Below, piece after piece: positions 21,583 through 29,314 of a DNA stretch of 30,114 nt. The stretch's first letter is position 1. Each line of letters opens with the position of its first letter. The position numbers and the translations under genes are program-made. Origin of the DNA: Thermoproteota archaeon (GTDB lineage: Archaea; Korarchaeota; JAOZGF01; JAOZFZ01); assembly GCA_027492035.1 (NCBI GenBank), contig JAOZFT010000018.1:1-30114 (forward strand), in the 5' to 3' direction. The notes below the pieces were generated by a model. That model was not told the DNA's origin, ran no database searches, and saw only the letters and a program-made list of their open reading frames with translations.

Positions 21583-23412
21583 TTACTTAACCATTTTGGA
21601 GAATTTACTTAAACCAAGTTTCTTCAGTTTCTCTTTTGTGGGAACCCCCTCCTCGTCCCATCCTCTCAATTGGTAATATTCCATAAGCATTTTTTCGAAG
21701 TCTTCTTTAGACACTGTTTTTCCTTTAGCAGGCCCTGAAGGTAATGGATCCTTCATCATTCTCTCCGGTAAGTAGTCATTTTTCTTTCTAAACCCTTCAC
21801 GTACATTAAAAACCCTTACAAGGTTCCATATTTTCTCTCCTATTCTTTCAAACTCTGACAGATTCACTTCCTTGCCTGTAACTAACTGATAAAATTTATG
21901 CATGGTTTCAACTGTTACTGGGTAAAAATCACAAAATATCATGCTAAACTTTAAACTGTTTTGATTTTGTTGATCTATAACAAGTTTGGCTTTACCTTCA
22001 GTGGTGAATGGGTTCAGGTCTCCAAAGGCTTCTTCACCAACAGGCCAGGCCCTCATGTGGCATGCTCCCCTATCCGAAGTTGCATATGCTAAAGCCATGC
22101 CTATTGATCCTCTAGGGTCATATCCTGGATACTCTAAACCTTTCACTTCCAAAGCAAACCTTCTAACTCTACCGCCTAATTTGTTAACCATTCCCCGTAC
22201 CCCTTCAGCAAGTAAGTTTCCTGCACCCTCCCTATAAGCTGTTTTCTCAAGTAATTTAATGTAATTATCAACATTTCCGAAACCAGGTTCTATATTGTCA
22301 AGGTCTTCTTTTCTCAAGTACCCCCTTAAATATAATTCAGTAGTGAAAGCTAGAACGTTCCCTGAGGAAATTGTGTCTAATCCCAGATTGTCACAGAGGT
22401 CGTTAAGTTTAATTATGCTTCCGAGGTCGCCTATTCCTAAGTTTGAACCCATTAAAGCTATTGTTTCATACTCCGGTCCTTCAATTGTTAAGCCCTTAAA
22501 TTTACCTTCTCTTACTTCAGCAACGTTTCTACAGCCTATTGGACATTTAAAACAGTTCACTTTCTTAACTAAATACTTTTCCTTTAGCGTATCAGCGTTT
22601 ATGTTTTTGGCTTCTTCGAACACTCCAAATTGGAAATTGTTGGTTGGAAGTAGCCCTTCTTCATTAGACATGTCCACTATTGAGGGGGTTCCGTCTGTTC
22701 TGGCCCAGTCTACGTCGGGGTTTTCCATTATATCCCTCTTCACTACTTCTTTATAAAATTTTTTGTACTCTTCAGGCTTAGCTATCTCTACTTCCCCTTC
22801 CCCTTTAACAGCCACTGCTTTAAGGTTTTTTGAACCCATTACAGCTCCTGGTCCACCTCTGGACAAGTTATGGTGAAGTTCACTGGTTATGCAGGCAAAT
22901 TTAACAAGTTTCTCACCAGCAGGTCCTATACAAGCCACTTTAAAATCTTTTCCCTCCATTTTCTGAATACCTTCAGTTGTTTCGTAAACTCCTTTCCCTT
23001 TAAATTGTGAAGCATCCTTTAACTGGATTTCCTCGTTTCTTATTTCCAAATAAACAAGTTTTTCAGATTTTCCTTTGATGATTATGCCGTCGTAGCCTGC
23101 GAATTTCAGGTCAGCCATGAAGGTTCCGCCAGCGTAACAATCCAGGAAAGTGTTTGTGGCTGGAGATTTTGTTACAACCGTATATTTAGCTGAGGCAGGT
23201 GCGTTGGTTCCGGTTATGGGTCCAGTCATGAAAATCAAGATATTCTCTGGAGATAGAGGATTAACGCCAGGTTTCAATTCTTCTAAAAGATATCTTGCAG
23301 CTAACCCTTTCCCTCCAATGTACTCCTCGGCAAAATCCATGCGTAAAGGCTCCTCTGTGATTTTTTCATTTGTTAAATCAACCTTTAACATTTTGCCTTT
23401 ATACCCGTACAT
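21583..23412 (-). CDS. aor: Tungsten-dependent aldehyde:ferredoxin oxidoreductase
   Basis: A 609-residue AOR-family enzyme, which oxidises aldehydes to carboxylic acids with ferredoxin as acceptor, using a tungsten bis-pyranopterin centre and one 4Fe-4S cluster; it is cytoplasmic. Cluster ligands are C287, C290 and C294 (CxxCxxxC) and C494, the same pattern and near-identical positions as Pyrococcus AOR. EGPEYET (E311, E314), GYDPRG (430-435) and RGACHMR (H452) line the pterin/active-site region. The N-terminal beta domain (GYKGKMLKVDLTN, IGGKGLAARYLL) is complete. Whether it is AOR, formaldehyde or glyceraldehyde-3-phosphate type cannot be fixed; length and cysteine spacing fit AOR. GGAGTGAT 8 nt before the ATG is a strong Shine-Dalgarno sequence. 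Tungsten dependence suggests an anaerobe. The V4R gene lies 167 nt upstream on the same strand. Confidence 0.92.
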   Translation of the reverse strand: MYGYKGKMLKVDLTNEKITEEPLRMDFAEEYIGGKGLAARYLLEELKPGVNPLSPENILIFMTGPITGTNAPASAKYTVVTKSPATNTFLDCYAGGTFMADLKFAGYDGIIIKGKSEKLVYLEIRNEEIQLKDASQFKGKGVYETTEGIQKMEGKDFKVACIGPAGEKLVKFACITSELHHNLSRGGPGAVMGSKNLKAVAVKGEGEVEIAKPEEYKKFYKEVVKRDIMENPDVDWARTDGTPSIVDMSNEEGLLPTNNFQFGVFEEAKNINADTLKEKYLVKKVNCFKCPIGCRNVAEVREGKFKGLTIEGPEYETIALMGSNLGIGDLGSIIKLNDLCDNLGLDTISSGNVLAFTTELYLRGYLRKEDLDNIEPGFGNVDNYIKLLEKTAYREGAGNLLAEGVRGMVNKLGGRVRRFALEVKGLEYPGYDPRGSIGMALAYATSDRGACHMRAWPVGEEAFGDLNPFTTEGKAKLVIDQQNQNSLKFSMIFCDFYPVTVETMHKFYQLVTGKEVNLSEFERIGEKIWNLVRVFNVREGFRKKNDYLPERMMKDPLPSGPAKGKTVSKEDFEKMLMEYYQLRGWDEEGVPTKEKLKKLGLSKFSKMVK

Positions 23413-23579
23413 TTCAGCATCACTCCTTCCGAAAAATTTTCTTTTCAGGAACGTTTTTTTAGGAAAAAGTTGGGCTTAAACTTCCAAGAAGTGTGAATAA
23501 CTTAAAAAATTTATTGGAGTTTTATGTTGCTGAATAGGGTGTAAATGTGTCTAGTTTCTCCGGGTTTAAGGAAGGGTAG

Positions 23580-24068
23580 CTATTTAATATGTTTTATAAC
23601 AAAAAGACATTTTTCGTCTCCTTTAGTTAAGCATTCCTTCTCTTCAACCACTACTTTCCCTTCAACGCCTGCGTTTTTCATTACTTGAGTGAAGAAAGTC
23701 TCTATTACACCCCTGATGAAACCGCAGAAAACAACGTCTGTTTTGAAATTGAAAGCTAAGGGGTTATTGTATACCCTCAAAATATATTGTTCAGCATCAG
23801 GTTTCCAAACAATCTGAGGAAATGAACCTGTTGCAAGTTCATATTTCACAAAGTTCAGTAAATGGTTAGAGATTTTGTTCCACTCCTTTGGCAAATTTAC
23901 TTCAGCGGATTTCGTAGTTTCCTGTAACTCCTTAAACAACTTTACTCCGTATTTCCTTCCCACAAGGTAAAGAACTTCGTAAGTTTTGTTTTCCCCAAGT
24001 AAATTAACAAACATATAAACCATATCATTAACTATTCCCTTCTCCAGGTTTAAATCAGTTGAAAACAT
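23580..24068 (-). CDS. V4R-domain protein
   Basis: A 162-residue protein whose C-terminal half fits the V4R (vinyl-4-reductase) domain: CGFIRGVIETFFTQ (C115), then VVVEEKECLTKGDEKCLFVIKH with C146 and C154. These three conserved cysteines make up the predicted small-molecule or metal-binding site of the domain. V4R proteins act in bacteriochlorophyll biosynthesis in phototrophs and as ligand-sensing domains in regulators and methanogen proteins. There is no DNA-binding domain here, so it is a stand-alone sensor or carrier of unknown ligand. Residues 1-100 are helical and set in front of the domain. It lies upstream of aor on the same strand (167-nt gap), which does not by itself show co-expression. 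Confidence 0.78.
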   Translation of the reverse strand: MFSTDLNLEKGIVNDMVYMFVNLLGENKTYEVLYLVGRKYGVKLFKELQETTKSAEVNLPKEWNKISNHLLNFVKYELATGSFPQIVWKPDAEQYILRVYNNPLAFNFKTDVVFCGFIRGVIETFFTQVMKNAGVEGKVVVEEKECLTKGDEKCLFVIKHIK

Positions 24069-24201
24069 TGCATTATTACCTCTGAAAAAAGGGTAAAATA
24101 TTATTTCAAGTTCTTTATTTTTTAAACTGAAAACAATTTTAAATGTTTATTTTTTTCAAATTATTTTAACTGTTGCTATTTCTTCTTACTTAATTACCTA
24201 A

Positions 24202-24870
24202 TTAAGTTAATAAATCAGGTTTATTAGTAACTAAACCATCTACTCCCAGTTTTTTCAGGTTTAGAGCTATTTCCAAGTCGTCAACTGTCCACGGAACAAC
24301 TTTTACTTTTTCAGAATGGCATTTTTCAACTATTTCTAAATCAACGTACTTATGTTTTTGAAACAAGTAATTTGCACCACTTTCCAAAGCTATCTTGTGC
24401 GGTTTCAAAGGCTTACAAGAGATTATAACCCCAAGATCCACCTTTTCACAAACGTTTCTGATTTTCTTTATGGAAGGGTGGAGGAAGGAGGTTATGATGC
24501 AACGTTTCAGAAAACCTGTTTCTTCAAGCAAGTTTAAAACTTCCTCCTCTATCCCTTCAACCTTTATTTCAATCACTAAGTTAGTTTTTTTCTTTTTCAA
24601 GTAATTTATTACCTCCTTCAAGGTAGGTATCCTTTCATTCCCCTTAACTCTCAATTTCTTAACTTCTTCCAAAGTTAAATTTTCAACTTTCCCTTTACCT
24701 CCAGTTACTCTGCCAACAGTTTCATCATGTAAAAGGATCAGTTCTCCATCTTTAGTTCTTCTTAAGTCTACTTCAACATACTCTGCTTTAAGTTCAACAG
24801 CCTTTTTTATACTTTCCAAGGTGTTTTCAGGTTTATAAGCTGATGCCCCTCTATGAGCCACAATAAACAA
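24202..24870 (-). CDS. Glycerophosphodiester phosphodiesterase family protein
   Basis: A 222-residue GDPD-type TIM barrel. These enzymes hydrolyse glycerophosphodiesters to glycerol phosphate and an alcohol, using a divalent metal. The catalytic set is complete: HRG (H6, R7), PENT (E15, N16), EVD (E33, D35) and LHDE (H48). Later strands NLVIEIKVEG and VVPWTVDD match the barrel, and the closing GVDGLVTNKPDLL is typical of the family. There is no signal peptide, so it is cytoplasmic. The start is a TTG (24870) with GGTGAGGGG (24879-24888) about 8 nt upstream; the residues before HRG are as short as usual. In an archaeon the substrate could be an archaeal glycerol-1-phosphate diester; this is an inference. 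Confidence 0.87.
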   Translation of the reverse strand: MFIVAHRGASAYKPENTLESIKKAVELKAEYVEVDLRRTKDGELILLHDETVGRVTGGKGKVENLTLEEVKKLRVKGNERIPTLKEVINYLKKKKTNLVIEIKVEGIEEEVLNLLEETGFLKRCIITSFLHPSIKKIRNVCEKVDLGVIISCKPLKPHKIALESGANYLFQKHKYVDLEIVEKCHSEKVKVVPWTVDDLEIALNLKKLGVDGLVTNKPDLLT

Positions 24871-24997
24871 GGTTTTAACCCCTCACCCTGTTAAACCTTT
24901 ACTTCAATAAGCCTTCACAATATAAACCATTTCCTTAAATCGTGCTTCTATAACGCTCTGATAACTTTTCTAACAAGTTTAAACAATAAATTTAAAA

Positions 24998-25006
24998 TTA
25001 TAAATA
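24998..25006 (+). promoter_or_regulatory. TATA-like box before the GNAT gene
   Basis: TTATAAATA within a longer A/T run predicts initiation near 25030, giving a leader that carries the GGGGAGG ribosome-binding site for the ATG at 25124. Confidence 0.3.
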
Positions 25007-25123
25007 GTTTTGCCTTTAAAACCTTCAAAACACCTGGTAACTGCAGGTTACTCTTAAAAACTTCAGTGCTCATTCAAAATAATGGCTGCAATTTATTTAG
25101 GGTTTAGAGAAGGGGAGGAAGGA

Positions 25124-25951
25124 ATGAACTATCCCAGTAAGAACTTGAAAGTTGAGAAAATAACTGAGAAGGAATGGAACACTTTTACTTCCAATTTTAT
25201 AGATGAAATTTATAGCGGCGACATTAAGAAATACAGTTTTTGGAAGAAGGAAATGGGTATTTTGCAGAGTTTCTGGGCGTGTAAAGAAGAAAGAGTTTCA
25301 CTTTTAGGGGTTAAACGTAATGGGGAACTGGAAGGAGTCGCTAGGTTGCTTAAAGTAAATGTGCCGTTTCACCAAAGATCACAGTGGGGAAAAGTCAGGG
25401 AGAGGGGGGAGTTTCAAGATGTTTACTTGAAAAGAGGAAACATAAGGCTCTATTCGGTTTTAGTTAAAGAAGGGAGGAGATTGTTATGGGAAGAGAAAAT
25501 TGAGAAATTCGGTGTTTCTGAATGGAAAAGTGAATACTGGAAAATAATTGAAAAACTAGGCTACAGCCCCTACAGCAGATCCGTAATTATTGGTTGGGAA
25601 ACCAACAAAAACATTCCCAAAGAAATAAATCCTAAAGTAAAAGTGAGAAAAGCTTCACCTAAACAAAAAAGCATTTTAAAAAGTATCCAGAAAGGAAGTT
25701 GGGGTTTCTTTATCCCACCAAACTTTGAAAAGGAGGATGTGTTCATAGCTTATTTAAAAAATAAACCTGTAGGAAGTATGTACCTGAACAAATATACTGG
25801 AAACATAGACTTCGGAGTCCATGTTATCAAAAACTTTCAAAGGAGAAGAATAGGAGCAACCCTCTTAACTAAAGCTAAAAACTATTTCAAAGCTAAAGGG
25901 TTCAAAAAAAATGTTTGTAGTAAGGGTGTTAAGGCTGACGAAAATAAATAA
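25124..25951 (+). CDS. GNAT-family acetyltransferase, C terminus lost by a +1 shift
   Basis: A GNAT-like protein. The C-terminal third has the acetyl-CoA-binding motif A (VHVIKNFQRRRIGATLLTKA, with Q-R-R-R-I-G-A contacting the pyrophosphate). The N-terminal half, rich in Trp and Lys (FWKKEMGILQSFW), is a divergent substrate domain. Just after motif A the gene reads through eight consecutive A residues (25904-25911), then 13 non-family codons to a stop at 25951. Removing one A joins it to a frame that encodes the missing last strand and helix (NNADYAALNFYIGCGGKI) up to 26081. The gene is either frameshifted, slippage-regulated, or carries a sequencing error. GGGGAGG (25112-25118) points to the ATG at 25124; an ATG at 25082 without such a site is the alternative. 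The substrate is unknown. Confidence 0.68.
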   Translation: MNYPSKNLKVEKITEKEWNTFTSNFIDEIYSGDIKKYSFWKKEMGILQSFWACKEERVSLLGVKRNGELEGVARLLKVNVPFHQRSQWGKVRERGEFQDVYLKRGNIRLYSVLVKEGRRLLWEEKIEKFGVSEWKSEYWKIIEKLGYSPYSRSVIIGWETNKNIPKEINPKVKVRKASPKQKSILKSIQKGSWGFFIPPNFEKEDVFIAYLKNKPVGSMYLNKYTGNIDFGVHVIKNFQRRRIGATLLTKAKNYFKAKGFKKNVCSKGVKADENK

Positions 25952-26081
25952 TGCAGATTATGCAGCTCTAAATTTTTACATTGGCTGCGGAGGAAAAATA
26001 CTGAGGGAATATAGAGGTTTTAAACAGAAAAAGGCGAATAGAAAAATTTCAATTCCAAACTTGCAAGTTTTCTTACTTTAA
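25911..26081 (+). pseudogene. Out-of-frame 3' end of the GNAT acetyltransferase gene
   Basis: 56 codons plus stop in the +1-shifted frame. It contains KINNADYAALNFYIGCGGKI, the GNAT motif B region (N/D-x-x-A-x-x-x-Y-x-x-x-G), followed by a REYRGFKQKK tail. It would complete the upstream acetyltransferase if one base of the A8 run were absent. Confidence 0.65.
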
Positions 26082-26279
26082 AAAAATATAAAAAATTTTG
26101 GACGTGTCTTCCGGAATTCATTGAATACAAAGCAGGTTTAGGAAGAAGTAGTAGCGAAAAAACTCAATAAAGCCAATACGTTAAAGCTGTGCTTCTGTTG
26201 CGGCTATCAGAGTTTGAGACATAACTGGAAGTTTATATATCCCTAATTCACATGTACAAAACCCTAAACCAAAAAAATT

Positions 26280-26693
26280 TCAGTAAATTAACTTCCACAC
26301 TAAAACTGAAACAACATAACTTATGATCAGTGAAAAACCTGTTTCCAAAAAGCACTTTGCAATAAAGAAAATAATCAACGGAAGTGTTGAAAGAAGAAAA
26401 ACATATTTGTGCTCTAAACCCTTACCAAACATTACAAGAAGGTAAAAAATAAAGATAAAAAGGATTCCTCCTAAACCGTCAACCTTAACAAAGTATTGAA
26501 CAACAACGCTTAAAAGGAAAGAAACAACAGCAAAAAATAAATACTTAATTTTAATTCTCTCTGCAGCCAATTTTTTAGTTGTGAAATTACAATTGGAACA
26601 CCTGTATTCATAAGTTACCCTCCAAGGTCTCAATATAGACCTTGAAGACCTATAAAGAAACAAAGTGTTTTGGCGACACCTTGGACAAATCAT
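26280..26693 (-). CDS. Zinc-ribbon membrane protein, unknown function
   Basis: 137 residues from the ATG at 26693, chosen over a TTG 15 nt upstream because AGGAG lies 7 nt before it. An N-terminal zinc ribbon with CPRC (C3, C6) and CSNC (C32, C35) is followed by a short basic linker and four hydrophobic helices (about 48-64, 70-88, 95-112 and 115-135). The ribbon would be cytoplasmic. Many archaea have such ribbon-TM proteins without known function. It follows the DUF6125 gene on the same strand, 92 nt downstream. No catalytic motif is visible. Confidence 0.68.
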   Translation of the reverse strand: MICPRCRQNTLFLYRSSRSILRPWRVTYEYRCSNCNFTTKKLAAERIKIKYLFFAVVSFLLSVVVQYFVKVDGLGGILFIFIFYLLVMFGKGLEHKYVFLLSTLPLIIFFIAKCFLETGFSLIISYVVSVLVWKLIY

Positions 26694-26785
26694 GTAAAAC
26701 TCCTTCAATAAACCCTTTATAAATAAAAAAGTGATTTTTCAGCCTTTCAGAGGCGGTTTACTCTTTCTTAAATCTTGCTTTTGAG

Positions 26786-27301
26786 CTAAACATGGAACCG
26801 CCACTTACACCACAGGTTTTCCGGGTGTTTGTCAGGTGGACATATTTCACAAGTGACTTTTACGTTTGGGTCTATTTCAGCTGCGAAGTTACTTAAGAAA
26901 CTCCAACGCACTGTTTTACATGGAAACTCTGTCCTTCCTTTCTCTATCCTTTTCAGTTGAGTTCTGCACTTACTAACTTTCAAAATCGCTTGATCACCAG
27001 CTACTTCAAACTCTTTTTCTTCAAGTGAAAGGTACCAACTAGTTGTCTTTAATGCTTCAGCTACACATGGAACTCCTTCACAGTTTAGGTTCAGGGCTTT
27101 CCTTATTCTTTTAGCTTCGATTTTAGCCATTACTTTCCAAACCTGTCGATCAATGGAGGTAGCTTCTTTAGTGCCCCATTTATCTTCAATCCCTAAAAAA
27201 TAGAGACCATCCACACTCCAAATGTTCCTAACTTGTACAAGAAACAAGTTCACCAGGTCTTCCTTAGAAAAATTCATTAAAAAATCTTTACTTGAACTCA
27301 T
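26786..27301 (-). CDS. DUF6125 / L-2-amino-thiazoline-4-carboxylate hydrolase-like protein
   Basis: A 171-residue soluble protein. Its order of segments fits the family related to L-2-amino-thiazoline-4-carboxylic acid hydrolases (DUF6125 type): an N-terminal helix with LVNLFLVQVRNIWSVDGLYF, then EATSIDRQVWKVMAKIEAKRI, and a C-terminal half with KCRTQLKRIEKG, CKTVRWSF, VTCEICPPDKHPENLWCKWRF. It has seven cysteines, four of them in the last 60 residues, and no membrane segment. The reaction is unknown for the archaeal branch. GAGGAGG 7 nt before the ATG is a strong ribosome-binding site. It is divergent from the DUF5320/NifX cluster. Confidence 0.65.
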   Translation of the reverse strand: MSSSKDFLMNFSKEDLVNLFLVQVRNIWSVDGLYFLGIEDKWGTKEATSIDRQVWKVMAKIEAKRIRKALNLNCEGVPCVAEALKTTSWYLSLEEKEFEVAGDQAILKVSKCRTQLKRIEKGRTEFPCKTVRWSFLSNFAAEIDPNVKVTCEICPPDKHPENLWCKWRFHV

Positions 27302-27520
27302 GGGCGCCTCCTCATTCCCTCTTTTATTAAAAAATTAAAAGCTTTCCTTCTGGTTTTTTAAGAATCATTTTTAACAAAGACGAAATTTAAATGTATCTCC
27401 TCCATTTAATTTTCCAGTTTTCTTTTTTTAATGTTTCCCTGCGTTACTTAACCTCGCACTGCTGCTTTTTTCATGTAGGAAAAACAACATAGTTTAATTT
27501 TATTCCTTTTTCCACCATAA

Positions 27521-27564
27521 AATTTTTAAATTAATTTGTGCATTAACACATAAATGGAGGTGAT
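27521..27564 (+). promoter_or_regulatory. Promoter and strong ribosome-binding site of the DUF5320/NifX cluster
   Basis: A TATA-like run (AATTTTTAAATTA, 27521-27533) predicts initiation near 27552. A TGTG-CACA inverted repeat (27537-27550) fills the gap, and GGAGGTGAT (27556-27564) follows. Because the Shine-Dalgarno sequence lies downstream of the first ATG (27554), it argues for translation starting at 27578. Confidence 0.45.
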
Positions 27565-27577
27565 GATTACGGCTTGG

Positions 27578-27934
27578 ATGAATTGGCAAACAGGATTTGG
27601 AGGAAGGGGGAACAGATATAGGTGGATGTATTACTTAACAGGAACACCTGGTTGGTTGAGATTCGGTTTCTCACCAGGCTGGCTTGGCAGGTCACCAACA
27701 GGTTTACCGCCAACGGCACAATGGATTATTTCAAGCGGGTTGCTTCCACAATACACTTCATATCTAGCCCAAAACCCACCAGTAGCACCTGTAGGCCCAT
27801 TTCCAACAGCACCCGTAACACCTACAACACCTGGATTAACAAAGGAGCAAGAAAAACAAATGCTTGAGCAACAAATGAAGATCTTAGAAAGTCAGTTAGA
27901 AGCTATTAAAAAAAGACTTGAAGATTTGAAATGA
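27578..27934 (+). CDS. DUF5320-type aromatic-rich protein with C-terminal coiled coil (first copy)
   Basis: About 118 residues. The N-terminal part is rich in Gly, Arg and aromatic residues (GFGGRGNRYRWMYYLTG) with the PGWLRFGFSPGWLGRSPTGLPP segment that I associate with DUF5320-type proteins. A Pro/Thr-rich linker follows, then a coiled coil from about residue 88 (QEKQMLEQQMKILESQLE). Proteins of this style commonly sit beside NifX-like genes in archaea and anaerobic bacteria; their function is not known. The frame also opens at ATG 27554, but GGAGGTGAT lies inside that extension, so I choose 27578. It is the first gene of a cluster: 16 nt to the next gene, which overlaps the NifX-like gene. 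Confidence 0.72.
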   Translation: MNWQTGFGGRGNRYRWMYYLTGTPGWLRFGFSPGWLGRSPTGLPPTAQWIISSGLLPQYTSYLAQNPPVAPVGPFPTAPVTPTTPGLTKEQEKQMLEQQMKILESQLEAIKKRLEDLK

Positions 27935-27950
27935 AGAGCGGTGAATAGGG

Positions 27951-28301
27951 ATGCCTAGGGGGTGCGGATTCAGAGGGGCCTGGTTTCCAGGCTACTATGG
28001 GGCATGGTTAGGTTGGTCAAGTTATTATTGGCCATGGTTGAACTGGTGGCGTTGCAGATGGTTCCCTTGGCTCCCTAGATGGTGGTGGACAGGTATTTAC
28101 GGCCCGCTTACATGGACCCCTTATGGCCCCAGTATTACGTCCCCTTGGTCAGCAACTACCAGTTACATCCCTTACTATCCCCCTTTTTACTCAGTAACTC
28201 CCTCAAAGGAGCATGAATACTTGTTAGAGCAGAAGAAAGCGTTAGAGGATGAACTTAAAAAAATTGAGAATAGGCTTAAGGAGTTGGAAGAGTCGAAATG
28301 A
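27951..28301 (+). CDS. Tryptophan/tyrosine-rich DUF5320-like protein with C-terminal coiled coil (second copy)
   Basis: 116 residues. The first 75 are extraordinarily aromatic: 14 Trp in the whole protein, with WW and WWW runs and many Tyr, Pro and Gly residues, and no obvious hydrophobic helix of membrane length free of turns. The last 35 residues form a coiled coil (EYLLEQKKALEDELKKIEN) like that of the preceding gene. It looks like a divergent duplicate of that gene with its N-terminal domain changed. The stop codon overlaps the NifX-like start (ATGA, 28298-28301), implying translational coupling and so probable interaction. GGTGA precedes the ATG at 27951. Possible roles are a surface or membrane-interface protein or a scaffold; none is shown. 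Confidence 0.72.
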   Translation: MPRGCGFRGAWFPGYYGAWLGWSSYYWPWLNWWRCRWFPWLPRWWWTGIYGPLTWTPYGPSITSPWSATTSYIPYYPPFYSVTPSKEHEYLLEQKKALEDELKKIENRLKELEESK

Positions 28302-28759
28302 AGATATTATTGGCTACCCAAACTAGAGGGGGATTGAATGACTTTATTTCCCCTGTTTTCGGCAGGGCTTCAACATTCACTATCGTTGAGGTTAAGGATG
28401 GGAAAGTGGAAAAGGTGGAGGTGATTAGGAACCAGGCTGCTGCAGCTTTCTCTGGTGCAGGCATACAAGCTGCACAGTTTGCTGTTAACAAAAATGTAGA
28501 CATGGTTGTAGCTGGTTCTTTCGGACCTAATGCATCAATGGTTCTTGCCCAGTCGGGTGTTATATTCACGGCTGGCTACGCAGGTTTTAAAGTGGAGGAT
28601 GCCATTAAAATCCTTATTAAAGAAGGAAGAATGAGGTTAAGTGTTGAACAGGAAAAAAGGGTTCTTGAAGCAAGGAAAAGGTACATAGAGGACCAATTAC
28701 GCTGGATAAAGGAAAGACTGAAACAATTTGAAGAGAAAAATGAGAAACAGAGTAAGTGA
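28298..28759 (+). CDS. NifX-like protein with C-terminal coiled-coil extension
   Basis: Residues 1-112 are the NifX/FeMo-cofactor-carrier fold (KILLATQTRGGLNDFIS, PVFGRASTFTIVEV, FSGAGIQAAQFAVN, AGSFGPNASMVLAQSG). Residues about 115-150 are a charged helix (EQEKRVLEARKRYIEDQLRW) of the same style as the coiled coils on the two preceding proteins. NifX-like proteins are normally only about 110-120 residues, or have a Gly/Arg/Met tail, so this coiled coil looks like an acquired assembly element. It overlaps the Trp-rich gene by 4 nt. No nif structural genes are present. I infer a cofactor or metal-cluster carrier docked to the DUF5320-type proteins. Confidence 0.82.
   Translation: MKILLATQTRGGLNDFISPVFGRASTFTIVEVKDGKVEKVEVIRNQAAAAFSGAGIQAAQFAVNKNVDMVVAGSFGPNASMVLAQSGVIFTAGYAGFKVEDAIKILIKEGRMRLSVEQEKRVLEARKRYIEDQLRWIKERLKQFEEKNEKQSK
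28354..28380 (+). repeat. 27-nt identical stretch, copy 1
   Basis: Codes for VFGRASTFT in the NifX-like gene. It is identical base for base to 28918-28944 in the next NifX-like gene, although flanking sequence differs. Confidence 0.7.
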
Positions 28760-28861
28760 CGTCCTTGAACAAAAGAAAAACTTCAAATTTAAAAATTTCC
28801 TGTAGGTTTTTTCTCCACTTTCCCCCTTAATTTTTTCAAGGAGTAGTTTGAGGTGAGGGAT

Positions 28862-29206
28862 GTGAAAGTCGCTGTTGCAACTAAAGGCAGTAAGGGCTTG
28901 AAGGATGAGGTTTCAAATGTTTTCGGCAGGGCTTCAACATTCACCCTTATAGAAGTAGAGAATGGAAAAGTGAAGAACGTAACAGTTGTTAATAACCCTG
29001 CAGTTGACTATGAGTTTGGAGCTGGGCCCATAGTTGTGAAAACACTTGTAGATTTGAAAGTAGACACTGTTGTCGCCAGCGAATTTGGAATGGGTGTTTC
29101 AAAACTATTAGACGCTCACAAAATAACAAAATTCAAGGCTGAACCAGGGGAAATAGTGGAGAAAGTGCTTTACAATATTCAAGAAATAAAACAGAAAGAG
29201 ACTTAA
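28862..29206 (+). CDS. NifX-like protein, short form
   Basis: About 114 residues with only the NifX core: KVAVATKGSKGLKDEVS, NVFGRASTFTLIEVENGKV, a central FGAGPIVVKTLVDLKV in place of the usual FSGAGIQAAQ, and ASEFGMGVSKLLD. No tail is present. I take the GTG at 28862 as start, with AGGTGAGGG (28851-28859) upstream, because family members begin at MKVAVAT; a GTG at 28853 is the alternative. It lies about 100 nt after the coiled-coil NifX gene on the same strand and shares a 27-nt identical segment with it. It may carry a different cofactor state or pair with the longer copy. Confidence 0.82.
   Translation: MKVAVATKGSKGLKDEVSNVFGRASTFTLIEVENGKVKNVTVVNNPAVDYEFGAGPIVVKTLVDLKVDTVVASEFGMGVSKLLDAHKITKFKAEPGEIVEKVLYNIQEIKQKET
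28918..28944 (+). repeat. 27-nt identical stretch, copy 2
   Basis: The second copy of the segment at 28354-28380, in the same protein context. Confidence 0.7.
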
Positions 29207-29314
29207 TAGGTTAAAAAAGGGATGCAACTCCTCTTTCTCCACATGATTTTGCAGTTACTTCATTGAAAATTTTTCTTTCATCCTTTTCCTCTTTAAGAAG
29301 AGAGAAGCTGATAA

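Noticed and set aside
22295-22756. Long plus-strand open frame antisense to the aldehyde oxidoreductase gene
   Set aside because: It lies wholly within aor, has no ribosome-binding site and its translation is not family-like.
26092-26250. Possible further coding remnants, including a short CFCCGY cysteine segment
   Set aside because: The open frames are under 30 codons with no start and no consistent frame; too weak to call a gene.
13567-29206. Nitrogen fixation or a nitrogenase cofactor locus
   Set aside because: NifX-like proteins are present three times, but no nifH, nifD, nifK, nifE, nifN or nifB radical SAM gene is in the window; the fold alone does not imply nitrogenase.
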